A stretch of DNA of 64,000 nucleotides, from assembly GCF_048544455.1 (NCBI RefSeq), contig NC_133536.1, positions 166,394,825 through 166,458,824 on the forward strand, read 5' to 3'. The notes beneath the pieces were generated by a model that had not been told where the DNA came from, did not search any database, and was given only the letters and a program-made list of their open reading frames with translations. This DNA comes from Silene latifolia (taxonomy: Eukaryota; Streptophyta; Magnoliopsida; Caryophyllales; Caryophyllaceae). Shown here one piece after another: positions 22,133-31,950 of this stretch; the stretch's first letter is position 1; every line of letters begins with the position of its first letter. A program made the position numbers and the translations under genes.

Positions 22133-23844
22133 TGGTCGGACTATTGTTTTCGGTTACTTGTCGTTAGGAGTTACCTAGACCAAAACAATATTTGTAACTT
22201 CACAAACTAGTCTACTGTTAGTAAAGAGGGAAGTAAAGGTCGGATCCCAAGAAACGGGTATTGATGTAGGATTTTCGAGTGCAAATGGTCGTGTCTTAGG
22301 GTGTCACAATTTGGTTTGAGATAGAAGATCACTAAACTAAATAACAATGTAAATAAACAAGCAAGATGATTAAATTGAGATGTAAACAATTGATTAAAAG
22401 CACTAGGGTGTCATGGGTTCATAGGGGATTCATGGGATTTGATCATACAAACATGTTTTCTACTAGATGCAATCAATTATTGTTGTGATGGGATCGAGTT
22501 AGTGTATATCTTACAATCCCTAGGAAAGTTTGGGTCCCGAATCGATTAGATTTTACAACACCTACAAGTCGACTTAATCCTCCCTATCCAACTATATGCA
22601 TGGTCTAATGAGACTCGAGTTGGTTTATGTGTTACAAGTCTCATTGAAAAGATAAGTGATGGGTAAAAAATGCAAGGATTCATAGGCTCGCATTTCATCA
22701 AACATAACATGTGCATAAGTTGAAATCACAACAACCAAGCAAATTAATTATGAAAGCATATTAGATTAAGCATGAATCAATCACCATATTGGTTTCCCCT
22801 AATTCCCCATTAACCCTAGTTAAGATGACTACTCACTCATTATCAAGTTTAACATGCTAACAAGGTTGTCAATCATACTAGCAAGACAAAACATGATGAA
22901 TAAATGAAGACGATTAACAATAATTAAAAAGGGATTAAGAGAATTATACCTAATTATGATTCCAAAATAATAAGTAAAGAATAATAGAAGTACTTGATGA
23001 TTGATGGAAGGTTGTCAATCCTCCAAAATAAACCCCAAATAATTTTCAATTACCCAAAATAAATGATGAACAATAGAGAAATTAAGGAAATGAGATTTGT
23101 ATTAATGCTTAATTAAGAGTTGATTACAAGATTAAGATGAGATTAAAATTGGATTCGGATAACATAAAAAGAGCCTGATAATCTAATTAGTACAATGAGG
23201 TATTTATACTAAGAATTAGGTACATAAATTAGGGTTACTAAGGGCTTAAATGACGATTAAGACCCTTAAGAAGAGTTGAGGAAGTGCTCCTCTCGAAGGA
23301 GATGCTCATCTCCGCTTTGCTAGTCTTCTTGGAATATGCTCATCCCGAGCGGCTTGAGGGTGGGACGGCCTGCACTGGAGAGGAATCCGAGCGGCTTGGG
23401 GAGGGCGACGCTCGGATTGAGAGGGGCCAGGACGAGCGTCTTGACCATAGGACGCTCGGATTGTGGCAGGCCAGGACGCTCGTCCCGTGCACTGTGACGC
23501 CTTGGATCGTGTGCGATCGGCTTCTCTTCTTTTCTTTCTCCAACAATCCTCAAGGATCTTGTTGGAGATGCAAGGATCTTCCTATCATTGCCCATTTATT
23601 TCATTATTTACATAGGCCTTCTAGTCTTGTCTTCCCTTTGATGCTTGGTCATTAGATTCGATCAATTTAGCTCCATTTTGCCATGAAAATGCAAGGTTCT
23701 TACTCCTTTCCTACCAAGGGATCAAAACCTCAAAAAATATGCAAAACGAAAGACTAAAGATAGTAAATGACCCAATTATGCACTAAAAAGCATAGGAACG
23801 AGGCTAATTCGGGGACTAAATATGCTCTAATATTAGTCACATCA
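22133..23844 (-). repeat. Element 1 5' LTR
   Basis: 1,712 bp, TG...CA, complete at both edges. On the minus strand it has a motif array (23344-23507) and then TATAAATA at 23201-23208. It partners the truncated LTR at 5672-7073. Confidence 0.85.
23344..23507. promoter_or_regulatory. CGNNCG motif array in element 1 5' LTR (U3)
   Basis: Eight sites start at 23344, 23364, 23386, 23407, 23431, 23451, 23475 and 23496, in forms such as GACGCTCGGATT, GACGAGCGTCTT and TCCGAGCGGCTT. Steps are 20-24 bp. Confidence 0.65.
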
Positions 23845-24165
23845 AGCATATTGGTGGTGGATGGTTATGGAGGATTGGAGGAAGTAAGGGAGTGAAGAGA
23901 TATGATTGATAAATGAAGAAGATGAAGATAGAGAAGGGCATTTTCGTCATAAAATTAGGCTGTAAATCAGAAAATTCAAATATTGATGGAATATGTCACC
24001 AGATTGTCCAAATGAGTGCAATTTTTAACCCGAGAACATTTTATGGGAGTAAATTATTAAAAAGTTTTCAAAAGGGAGTAATTTTAGAAAAGTGGTATAG
24101 TAATTATTAATTTACTCTAACTTTAAATACCTATCATTTTCTTTTCTAATAAAAATCAATTTTCG
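23845..24165. other. Spacer, nothing recognised
   Basis: About 320 bp of AT-rich DNA between element 1 and the (ATT)n tract. No gene seen. Confidence 0.4.

Positions 24166-24231
<66 letters not shown>
24166..24231. repeat. (ATT)n microsatellite at the 3' side of the non-LTR element
   Basis: About 21 TTA/ATT units. It directly adjoins the poly(T) (poly(A) on the minus strand) of the non-LTR retrotransposon. A matching tract at 37506-37562 flanks the other end. Confidence 0.95.
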
Positions 24232-24235
<4 letters not shown>

Positions 24236-24236
<1 letters not shown>

Positions 24237-24353
24237 TTTTTTTTTTTTTTTTTTTTTTTTAATTATAAAATGGGCGCAGCTTTCATTATAATAAAAGTAA
24301 AAGGTTTACATGAAATTGGTGGGGAGCCGAGAAACAATCTGGGCTCCCACACC
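24236..24353 (-). pseudogene. 3' end of the non-LTR element: ORF end, 3' UTR, poly(A)
   Basis: On the minus strand the last codons (GVGAQIVSRLPTNFM, then TAA at 24309-24311) complete the ORF interrupted at 33651. A 3' UTR of about 45 nt and a poly(A) of 25 follow. Confidence 0.75.
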
Positions 24354-26052
24354 TGATGCGGTCGAGGTCGTCACTCATCCAATCAAACACATTTATAATA
24401 CTCAACAAACTACTAGTTAGCGGTAAGTCGAGGTCGATCCATGGGACGGTGTGCTTTGGGTTCTAAGTCTATCTATATCAATTTATGCTAGTGTCACAAT
24501 TTGGTTGGGTTTGTAGTTGTGTCTAAACTAATGCAAGCAATATAGTAAAGCAAACAATAAAAGGAAAGATGTAAAAAGTGCTAGGATATCATGGGGTCAT
24601 AGGGGATTCATGGTGTTGATCATACAAACATGTTTACAAAGTTGCAAGCAATTAATGTTGTAAAGGAACCGAGTTGGGTTATATCTTACGGTTCTTAGGA
24701 AGAGTTGGGTCCCGGAGCCGAATCGATTAGATTGTACAACACCTACAAGTCGACTTACTTTCCTCCTAATCAACTTCTATGCATGGTCTAACAAGACTCG
24801 AGTTGGTTTATATCTTACAAGTCAAGTTGAGTAGATAAGAGATGGTAAAAATGCAAGGATTCATAGGCTTAGCATTTCATCAAACATAACATGTGCATAA
24901 AGTTGACATCACAACAAGCAAGCAATTTAATCATGAAAACACATTAGATTAAGCATGAATCAATCCCATGTTGGTTTCCCCTAATTACCCATTAATCCTA
25001 GCTAAGTAACTACTCACTAATGATCAAGTTTAACATGTTAATAAGGTTGTCAATCATACTAACAAAGCCAAACATGATGAACAAGTAAGAAAGATTAACA
25101 ATAATTAAAACAAGGATTAAGAGAATTATACCTATGGAGATTCCAAAATAATAATGCAAAGAATAATAGAAGAAATTGATGATTGATGGAAGGTTGTCAA
25201 TCTCCCAATAATAACCCAATAATCTTCAATTACCCAATAATAAACTTGAATAATAAACTTGAACAATAATTAAGGAGAGATTAATGTGTAATTTGTGGAA
25301 AGATTGAAGAGTAATTTATTCTAATCTACTCCTAATCTAATCTAAGAGGAATTTCTAATCTAATAAAACTTGATTTAATCTAAGGAAACTTGATAAAGAG
25401 CCCCCCCTTGATTATTTACAAATGGGGTATTTATAGTGGAAATTAGGGAGGATGCATTAGGGTTAACTAAGGGCTAAACTAGTAATTACACTTTTTAAGT
25501 TTGAGCAAGGAGCCTCCGGGATTATCCGAGAGAAGGGTTTCTCCATTTCGTAGCTTGAAGAACGAAACTGTGCTGTGCTGTGATCCGTGCGGCTGGGAGT
25601 CGGGACGGCCGGATTGGGGTGGACGATCCGAGCGGATTGTAGGGAATCCGGACGGATTCTAGCGGGGCAATCCGAGCGGATTGAGGAGTAGGACGCTCGG
25701 ATTGTGGTGATGAGACGGGCGGATTTTAGACAATCCGCTCGGATTGTTCTTCAGGAAAGGTTCTTCTTCGTTTCTTCCCCTTTTTGCTCAATTCCATTTT
25801 ATTCTTTCGAGATTGGTCTTTAGTCCTTGCTTCCTCTTCATACTAGTCCATCTATTATCGTCAAGTAGCTTCCAAATGCGCGCGAAAGACGGGAATTTCC
25901 GCCTTATTATCTCCTTTTCTACAAAACATTTGAAATGCGATAGAAAAGCAAATAGGAAGGTTTTGACGGATAAAATGGCCATGAAGTGCTATAATAGTAT
26001 GCAAAATAGGCTCAATTAGGGGACTAAATATGCGCTAATTATGGTCACATCA
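24354..26052 (-). repeat. Element 3 3' LTR
   Basis: 1,699 bp, starts TGATGCGGTC and ends CACATCA. A purine-rich tract on the minus strand (GGTTTGGGGATATT) adjoins its inner edge. Confidence 0.95.
25584..25745. promoter_or_regulatory. CGNNCG motif array in element 3 3' LTR
   Basis: Eight sites start at 25584, 25604, 25627, 25647, 25671, 25692, 25714 and 25734. Typical forms are TCCGAGCGGATT, TCCGGACGGATT and GACGCTCGGATT. Steps are 20-24 bp. Confidence 0.65.
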
Positions 26053-28135
26053 AATATCCCCAAACCGAACCTTTACTCGTCCCGAGTAAAGAGGTGACTA
26101 AAACTAGACCTTTATTTAAACTAACCTAATAACATAGCCGATATGAGACAATTAGCGGGTCTCACTCCGCCCCTTCAACTCACAACAAGACAACCATGAG
26201 GTAGGATGCCTTCTTGCAAGGCAAGGTGGGTCTTGCCAAAATGGCGACACATCCAAACATTAAGCACACAAAATCAAGTAATGGATGCATCTACAAAAGA
26301 ATAGCTACTTTCCTCATCTAAGTGGCGGAAATTATCTACAAGGGAAGCAATTCAAGGGTACACAATCCTTCATAGATGCAATTTGTTCAAACTACTAAGC
26401 CTAGAAGGATACCAATAAATCACCTCCAAAATGTGTCAAGCTAGGGTACCTTTGTCCTCAATCGTTAAATGCTTTTGTCAAGAATAGACTCCCTATGGTG
26501 TTAGAAACACTGGAGGATCGCGGAATTCCCCCTCTTGCCTAGACAAGAAGAAGGGTCGTCCCCTCTCTACCATGCACAAAAATGGATACGATGGATAAAG
26601 GGATCGATAGATATTTGAGTTTCACTTTGGGAGTTTGCTTTCATTTTTGTTTTTGTTTTTCCCCCCAATTTCTTTGGCATTTGACTTTTTGAGAACACTT
26701 TCTTTGCCATTTCTTTTGATTTTTGGCATTTCAATACTTGACAACTTTTTGCATTTCTTTTTTTGAATATTTTCAAAGTCACCCCAATTAGTAACGAGGG
26801 TGCCTTGTATTTGAAGCATAGGAGTCTATTTTTGCTCCTCTTTTCTTTTGATGCATTTTGCAAACTTTTTCTTTTCTTTTCATTTCATTGAACTCAAATT
26901 GATTTCTTTTTGTTTTTGTGCCCATTCCCTTTGATGACAAAAATGTGGTAGAATATGGATGAATGATAGAAGTATGCATGGTTTCAAGGGTCACCTTGGA
27001 ATAAACGGTAGCCAAGGAGTTATCACACCACAAGGTACTCTTGACTCGGCTTTAATCCATGGGTCAAAGGATACTAGCATGACACATCCTAGGGTGTTTT
27101 ACAAGCATTCTAACAAGCAAAGTCTTAAGAATAAAAAGCATCTACTAGGGCCTATATACACTTGTCAAGCTTCCCAAATAGACGGTTTCACAAAATTTTT
27201 CTAACATGCAACTACATGCCATGATGCAACTAACATATAAACATCCTAATGCATATGATTCTACCAACTAATATGCCAAATAAACTAAATGCAATCCTAG
27301 ATTCACATTGTTTATACCGCATCAATCAAAATAAAGCCACATAGTCATTAACATAAAGAGGAAAAAGGAGATTGGAAAGATCATACCATGCGGTCTTCAA
27401 TATCCTCATGTCTCGGATGTGGCGTAGTCAATCAATGTGAAAAAGGATGAACAAACACAATATATACAAAACAATATATACAAGGGAAATGAACATGTTT
27501 TTGGGTTTTTTGAATTTTTCAAATTTTTATGGTTTTTGATTTTATGAAATTAAAGAACATATTTTTGGGATTTTTCAAAAATTTTCAATTTTTATGCGTT
27601 TTGGAATATAAATTCCCATCCCCCACTTTATTTTGGACATTGTCCTCAATGTACATGTAGGAGTAGGAATAAAAAGGGAATACATGTTTTTGAATTTTTG
27701 ATTTTATGGAAATTGAAGTACAAATGCAATGATATGGTATGAATGAATGCATGCTCTAACTAGATGCAATTCTATGTGACATATATAACAAATGAATGCA
27801 AACTAAACTATATTATATGATGCATGATTTCTAGTAAACTATGGTCACCTATGATCAAACCTCCCCAAACCGATTTAAACACTATTTCTAGTGTAGAAAT
27901 GAATAGGTTTGGCCATTAGTAACTATGCATGAATTCTAGTTTATATGCAACTATCTTATATGAATCATATGAAGTATATTACAATGCAAACTAATGTAAA
28001 TGAACTAACTAATGCCAATGCAATATGAAATATAATACATATGCAAGCTAAATGCTAGACTAAATGCAATGTAAATATGAGAGAGAGAGGGAGAGATGGG
28101 TATTATACATGTGGAGGTGGTGAAGTAGGCCTCTT
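26053..28135 (-). other. Element 3 non-coding 3' internal region
   Basis: The same block as in elements 1 and 2, with T-rich low complexity on the plus strand and no coding sequence. It lies between ORF1 and the 3' LTR. Confidence 0.7.
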
Positions 28136-29671
28136 TCACTCGTCATCCTCATCTTGGTCGTAGCCATAACCGTGAGAGCTTCCGGCTTGATCATATCCCG
28201 GTGCTTGGCCCCAATATCCTCCTTGGTCAAAACTTCCTCCTTGACCCGAGTACCCTCCATCTCGGCTTGAATGCCCTCCATCGCCGCGACTCCTAGCTTG
28301 GTCCCCATAGTTTGGGAACAAGAGCTCCGGTTGTGCCCAAGAGGGCAAAGGACCATTAGGGTCAACATACCCTTGTTGAGCCATGGTATAGTATTGAGGG
28401 TAGAGGGCTAAGTAGTTGTCTTCCCTCCCTTTATGCACCCCAAGATCTACTCTATTCATGAGTGCCATCAAATCATTTATACCCGGGGTGTTGGGGATTG
28501 CCGGTTGGAAAGGGGTATGCGGGATAGGGTAAGGTGGGACAGGGACATAGGAAGGTGGGCGCATTTGTATCCCCGGCCCTCCACGAGGTGGTTGACGGCG
28601 TGGCTCTTCCCTTTGAGGGGGATTATCAAGAATTTGGATATCAAGGAGGTAGCTTGGTGGAGGAGAGTATGGACTCAATCGTGGTTCGATGCCCGGTATC
28701 TTCCATCCTTCAAGGATCATCGAAGTGCAACCCTTGGTGTACCATTCCACACTCCCATCGTCAGTGTAGTTACACCATCGGTGACTATAGAAAATGGTGT
28801 GCTCATCAATCAAAGTCCTCCCTTCAAGAGGAATATAGGTTCCTCGGGTATTAAACCCGGGGCAAAGGTGTTTTGCCAACATTGTAATTAGACCTCCCAT
28901 CACAAAGGTTTTAAGTTGAGATGTTCCTTGAGCAAAGTCATTGAACCTATTGAGTATCTCAAGTGGCGTATTGAAGTTATAACGCCTCACCGCTCGAACA
29001 TTCAAATGAGACTCAAGAAAAGTTAAGTCGATGAGGGTACACCGATCTTGCTCATACCTCCCATTGATGCATCCGGCTACAAAGCGTTCGGTGAATCGAA
29101 TCACCGGGTGTTGAATAGCAAATGTGTAGCAACGCTTTATATTGGTAAAGTTCTTGCCGGAGATAGCTTTCCAAAGAAAATCCATACTAAAATCATCGGG
29201 CTTGTCGGTATAGGCGGTGGGTATTTGAAGACCGAAAACATAGGCAAATTCCTCAAGAGAAAGAACATGGTCTCGGTTACATAACCTAAACTCCATGCCT
29301 AAATTGTTGCGGGCATCCGCTACAATGCGAAGGCTACTCAAGAATTCAAGGGTGAGACTAAGGTAAGTCTCTTCATGAGCATGGAAAAGGTCCCCAATGC
29401 CAAGGCCATTGAAGAACGCCTCGGTAGGGTACCTTATCTTAAGGATTTCCAACACCCTAGGGTCAACAAATTGAGTAGGTTCGTATTTCTTACCTAGCAG
29501 CTCGACGAAATTTTCGCGTTGGTCGTCGGATATGAAGATCACCTCTTGGAAGTTGTTGAGTTGTTCAATACCTCCCCTTATTATCACATTTCGTGGTGTT
29601 GAAGAGGATGACCCCTTTCGCTTCTTTCCGATCGAATCAAACAATTTCTTGGCCTTTCCCTTGGAACTCAT
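28136..29671 (-). CDS. Element 3 ORF1 (Athila ORF-1 family), intact, 511 aa
   Basis: Open from ATG at 29669-29671 to a stop at 28136-28138. A basic start (MSSKGKAKKLFDSIGKKRKG) resembles a nuclear localisation signal. The Athila ORF-1 type domain spans about residues 40-310, with FFNGLGIGDLF, YLSLTLEFLSSL, FAYVFGLQIP, LWKAISGKNF and GGLITMLAKHL. A proline-rich region follows at about 345-395, and a Gly/Tyr/Gln-rich C-terminus with repeated GGYxGQ-type words ends in YDQDEDDE. I see no transmembrane segment or fusion peptide, so an envelope role is not supported by the sequence. It shares its architecture with the broken ORF1 of element 1. Its own motif array and TATA box lie just upstream. Function unknown. 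Confidence 0.85.
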   Translation of the reverse strand: MSSKGKAKKLFDSIGKKRKGSSSSTPRNVIIRGGIEQLNNFQEVIFISDDQRENFVELLGKKYEPTQFVDPRVLEILKIRYPTEAFFNGLGIGDLFHAHEETYLSLTLEFLSSLRIVADARNNLGMEFRLCNRDHVLSLEEFAYVFGLQIPTAYTDKPDDFSMDFLWKAISGKNFTNIKRCYTFAIQHPVIRFTERFVAGCINGRYEQDRCTLIDLTFLESHLNVRAVRRYNFNTPLEILNRFNDFAQGTSQLKTFVMGGLITMLAKHLCPGFNTRGTYIPLEGRTLIDEHTIFYSHRWCNYTDDGSVEWYTKGCTSMILEGWKIPGIEPRLSPYSPPPSYLLDIQILDNPPQREEPRRQPPRGGPGIQMRPPSYVPVPPYPIPHTPFQPAIPNTPGINDLMALMNRVDLGVHKGREDNYLALYPQYYTMAQQGYVDPNGPLPSWAQPELLFPNYGDQARSRGDGGHSSRDGGYSGQGGSFDQGGYWGQAPGYDQAGSSHGYGYDQDEDDE

Positions 29672-29781
29672 GTTGGTGATGGGGGTGATGTGGGTGTTTT
29701 TGAGGATATGGAGGGGATTTTGAGGATTGAAGAGAGTGTTAGGGTTTGGTAGGATGAGGAAATGAGGGAGAAGGGGGGGTG

Positions 29782-29789
29782 TTTATATA
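29782..29789 (-). promoter_or_regulatory. TATA box upstream of element 3 ORF1
   Basis: TATATAAA on the minus strand, about 110 nt before the ORF1 start codon and about 15 nt from the first site of the motif array. This arrangement repeats the order array, TATA, transcript seen in the LTR. Confidence 0.6.
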
Positions 29790-29803
29790 GAAAAAGAGGG
29801 GAA

Positions 29804-30220
29804 TCCGAACGGATAGGGTTGGACTTGACCCGATTTTTCTCGCGTGAATAGTACAATCCGAGCGGATCGTAGTCGGGACGGACGGATTCTTTATGGGCGA
29901 GGCGGGCGTCTTCTGTAGAATCCGCACGGATTCAAGAACAGAGAAATCTGTCGGCTGAGAAGCAGGAACAAGACGGGCGGATTTTTCATGGGACGGACGT
30001 CTTGTACAGGACGGACGGATTCCTTATAATCCGCACGGATTTTGGCGCAGATTAAAATCTTGCTTTTGGACGCCATACGGGACGGGCGTCCCGTGGATAG
30101 GACGGACGGATTGTAAAAGACGGGCGGATTTCTTTGAATCCGCTCGGATTCCTCCTCAGTTTCAGCTTTTCCTTTTTCGCGGGCCCTGGACGGGCGGATT
30201 CTCTTGGATCCGAGCGTCTC
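29804..30220. promoter_or_regulatory. Internal CGNNCG motif array upstream of element 3 ORF1
   Basis: About eighteen sites start at 29804, 29857, 29877, 29901, 29921, 29972, 29992, 30010, 30030, 30069, 30081, 30101, 30119, 30139, 30189 and 30209, among others. Forms include TCCGCACGGATT, GACGGACGGATT, GACGGGCGTCCC and TCCGAGCGTCTC. Steps are mostly 18-24 bp with gaps of 50-53 bp. Confidence 0.65.
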
Positions 30221-30459
30221 TGCCTCTTCCTCTTTCTTTCTTCTTCTTTCGTAAAATGATAAACCCCTTTTTCACTGATTTTCTCCATTTTCCTTATCTT
30301 TTTCTGAAATTTGCTCATAAATCATGTAAGATGACTCTCTCTCTCTCTTCTCTCTCATGCAAGAAATTAAATGTAAAAATAAAATGTACAATATTATACT
30401 GAATGAAAAGGTTCAAGAAATATCTTACAAATGGTGGTTTGAGGTAGGACTCCACCAAA

Positions 30460-31887
30460 CTAGTTCAATTTGTAGCAATTCTTATCCATAGAGCTCAAGG
30501 CTCTCAATAGAAGATCAAAAGCTTGTGAACAAGCTCCAAATAAACATAAGTATGGGTTGCTCCATTTGAAGATGAAATTTGGCCAAGGAAGTTTGTCATA
30601 CATCCTTTCTTTCACCTTGTCCTTGGCACTAGAGCTTTCCCGATGTTTCAAGTAAATATATCCATGATTCTTGTTAAGATTAAGCATGAAGTGTGGTTCA
30701 TTTTCATCCGTGGACTTCCACTTACCAACTTCTTCTTCAATTTTGGTGATGATAGCATTTTGATTCTTCAATCCTTCCAAGGTGGAAGGAGAGTTTTCAT
30801 GACTTTGATGATTGGATACCATGGGAGTTGAGATTATGGGTGCCAAATCTTCACAAGTAGCCTCACGAGCAATTTTCTCTTTGAGCTTTTTCACCAAATA
30901 ATTCTTGTAAGACACTTTAGCTTTTTGGAGAAGATCTAACATATCCTCTTCAATGATCATTGGCTCCATGATAGGTGTCAAGTGGTCTTTGTGAAGGATA
31001 TAGGAAGGACGTTCTTCTTCATGATAAGGTATCTCAAATGTCTCAAGGATAGGCTCCTCAAGCAAGGTGATATTGTGGATCCCTCCTCTAGGTCCATCAT
31101 CATTGTTGCTATCTTCACGTAAATCATGAATGGGGGCTTTGTCTAACTCTTTTTCCAACACCTCAATGTTCATATCAAAGGACACACCCTCATACTCACA
31201 AAGGTTAAGAACATTTGGTTTGCTCAACCTCATGTCTTCATCATCAAATACCACACTTTCATACTCACAAGAGCTCAAGGAATTTGGCTCCTCCCACTTC
31301 TCATCTTCCATGTCAAAGGTTACCACTTCAAACTCGCATTCATGCTCAATCTCCAAAGAATCGTGGTGGGTGATTGCTTGGAATTCTTTTAATTGGGCAA
31401 TTTGAATTCCCAATTCCTTTCTTTGGATAGCGATGTTTTTAAGAACATCTTCTTCCTTTCGGCTCTCTTCTAGCATTTGTTTGAAGAAGTCTTGTTGGTC
31501 TCCCATCATTTGGAGGATCATGTTTTGAATGGGTTCATTTCTTTGTTGTGGGTGGGTGTGAAAGTGGTTATATTGTGGCAATTGAAGTTCATTGTGAAAT
31601 GGGTATTGGGTGGGTGGTTGTTGTTGATATTGGGTGTGGTGATTTTGGTGGGAAGAATTGGGGTAGTGGTTAGGATTCTCGTTGTACAAATAATAAGGTA
31701 GGTTTGTGTTGACTTGCTCCTCAAACTCCCCATACCCATAGTCATACTCAAAAGATCCACCACATACTCCATGTACCAAGTCTTGGGTCATCATAGCTAA
31801 GACAAGGAAACAACTACAAGCATGGAGACTACACAAAAACGGTAAGAACAATCCTTGAGGAACAAGTTCCTCAAGGTGAAAGCACAA
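30460..31887 (-). CDS. Element 3 gag-derived ORF, intact, 475 aa
   Basis: The counterpart of the element 2 ORF. It starts just inside the primer site; either the first Met or the MMTQ start about 30 residues later may be used. Features in order: hydrophobic leader (FLPFLCSLHACSCFLVLA), GGSFEYDYGYGEFEEQVN, Gln/His/Asn-rich stretch, coiled-coil-like MILQMMGDQQDFFKQML, acidic CEYExVxFD repeats, charged middle, and the end LCLFGACSQAFDLLLRALSSMD. It keeps only the linker part of gag, without capsid core, zinc knuckle or protease. An open frame of this length in two elements with different LTRs suggests recent selection or youth; both are possible. Function unknown. Confidence 0.75.
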   Translation of the reverse strand: MCFHLEELVPQGLFLPFLCSLHACSCFLVLAMMTQDLVHGVCGGSFEYDYGYGEFEEQVNTNLPYYLYNENPNHYPNSSHQNHHTQYQQQPPTQYPFHNELQLPQYNHFHTHPQQRNEPIQNMILQMMGDQQDFFKQMLEESRKEEDVLKNIAIQRKELGIQIAQLKEFQAITHHDSLEIEHECEFEVVTFDMEDEKWEEPNSLSSCEYESVVFDDEDMRLSKPNVLNLCEYEGVSFDMNIEVLEKELDKAPIHDLREDSNNDDGPRGGIHNITLLEEPILETFEIPYHEEERPSYILHKDHLTPIMEPMIIEEDMLDLLQKAKVSYKNYLVKKLKEKIAREATCEDLAPIISTPMVSNHQSHENSPSTLEGLKNQNAIITKIEEEVGKWKSTDENEPHFMLNLNKNHGYIYLKHRESSSAKDKVKERMYDKLPWPNFIFKWSNPYLCLFGACSQAFDLLLRALSSMDKNCYKLN

Positions 31888-31930
31888 TTAAAATAGACAA
31901 ACAAGTAAGAACTTAATCACATAGCACCAT

Positions 31931-31947
31931 CCCCGGCAACGTCGCCA
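31931..31947 (-). other. Element 3 primer binding site (tRNA-Asp)
   Basis: CCCCGGCAACGTCGCCA on the plus strand, one mismatch to the tRNA-Asp 3' end, 3 nt inside the 5' LTR. Confidence 0.85.
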
Positions 31948-31950
31948 TTT

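Larger units (their letters stand above)
5672..23844 (-). mobile_element. Element 1: Athila-type Ty3 retrotransposon lacking RT and integrase, interrupted by element 2
   Basis: The element reads on the minus strand: 5' LTR 22133-23844, primer site, gag (split by element 2), protease, ORF1, then a truncated 3' LTR at 5672-7073. Athila affiliation rests on three features: a primer site complementary to tRNA-Asp, a DLGAS-type protease motif, and an ORF1 resembling the Arabidopsis retrotransposon ORF-1 family downstream of gag-pro. No reverse transcriptase, RNase H or integrase motif is present in the 7 kb or so of internal sequence, and all frames are broken. It is therefore a decayed, probably non-autonomous derivative. 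The outer end of the 3' LTR is missing, so no target duplication can be shown. Confidence 0.85.

Noticed and set aside
28136..29671. ORF1 of element 3 as an envelope gene
   Set aside because: No signal peptide, membrane segment or fusion-peptide-like stretch is visible. The start is basic and the end is Gly/Tyr-rich, which suggests a nucleic-acid-binding or nuclear protein.
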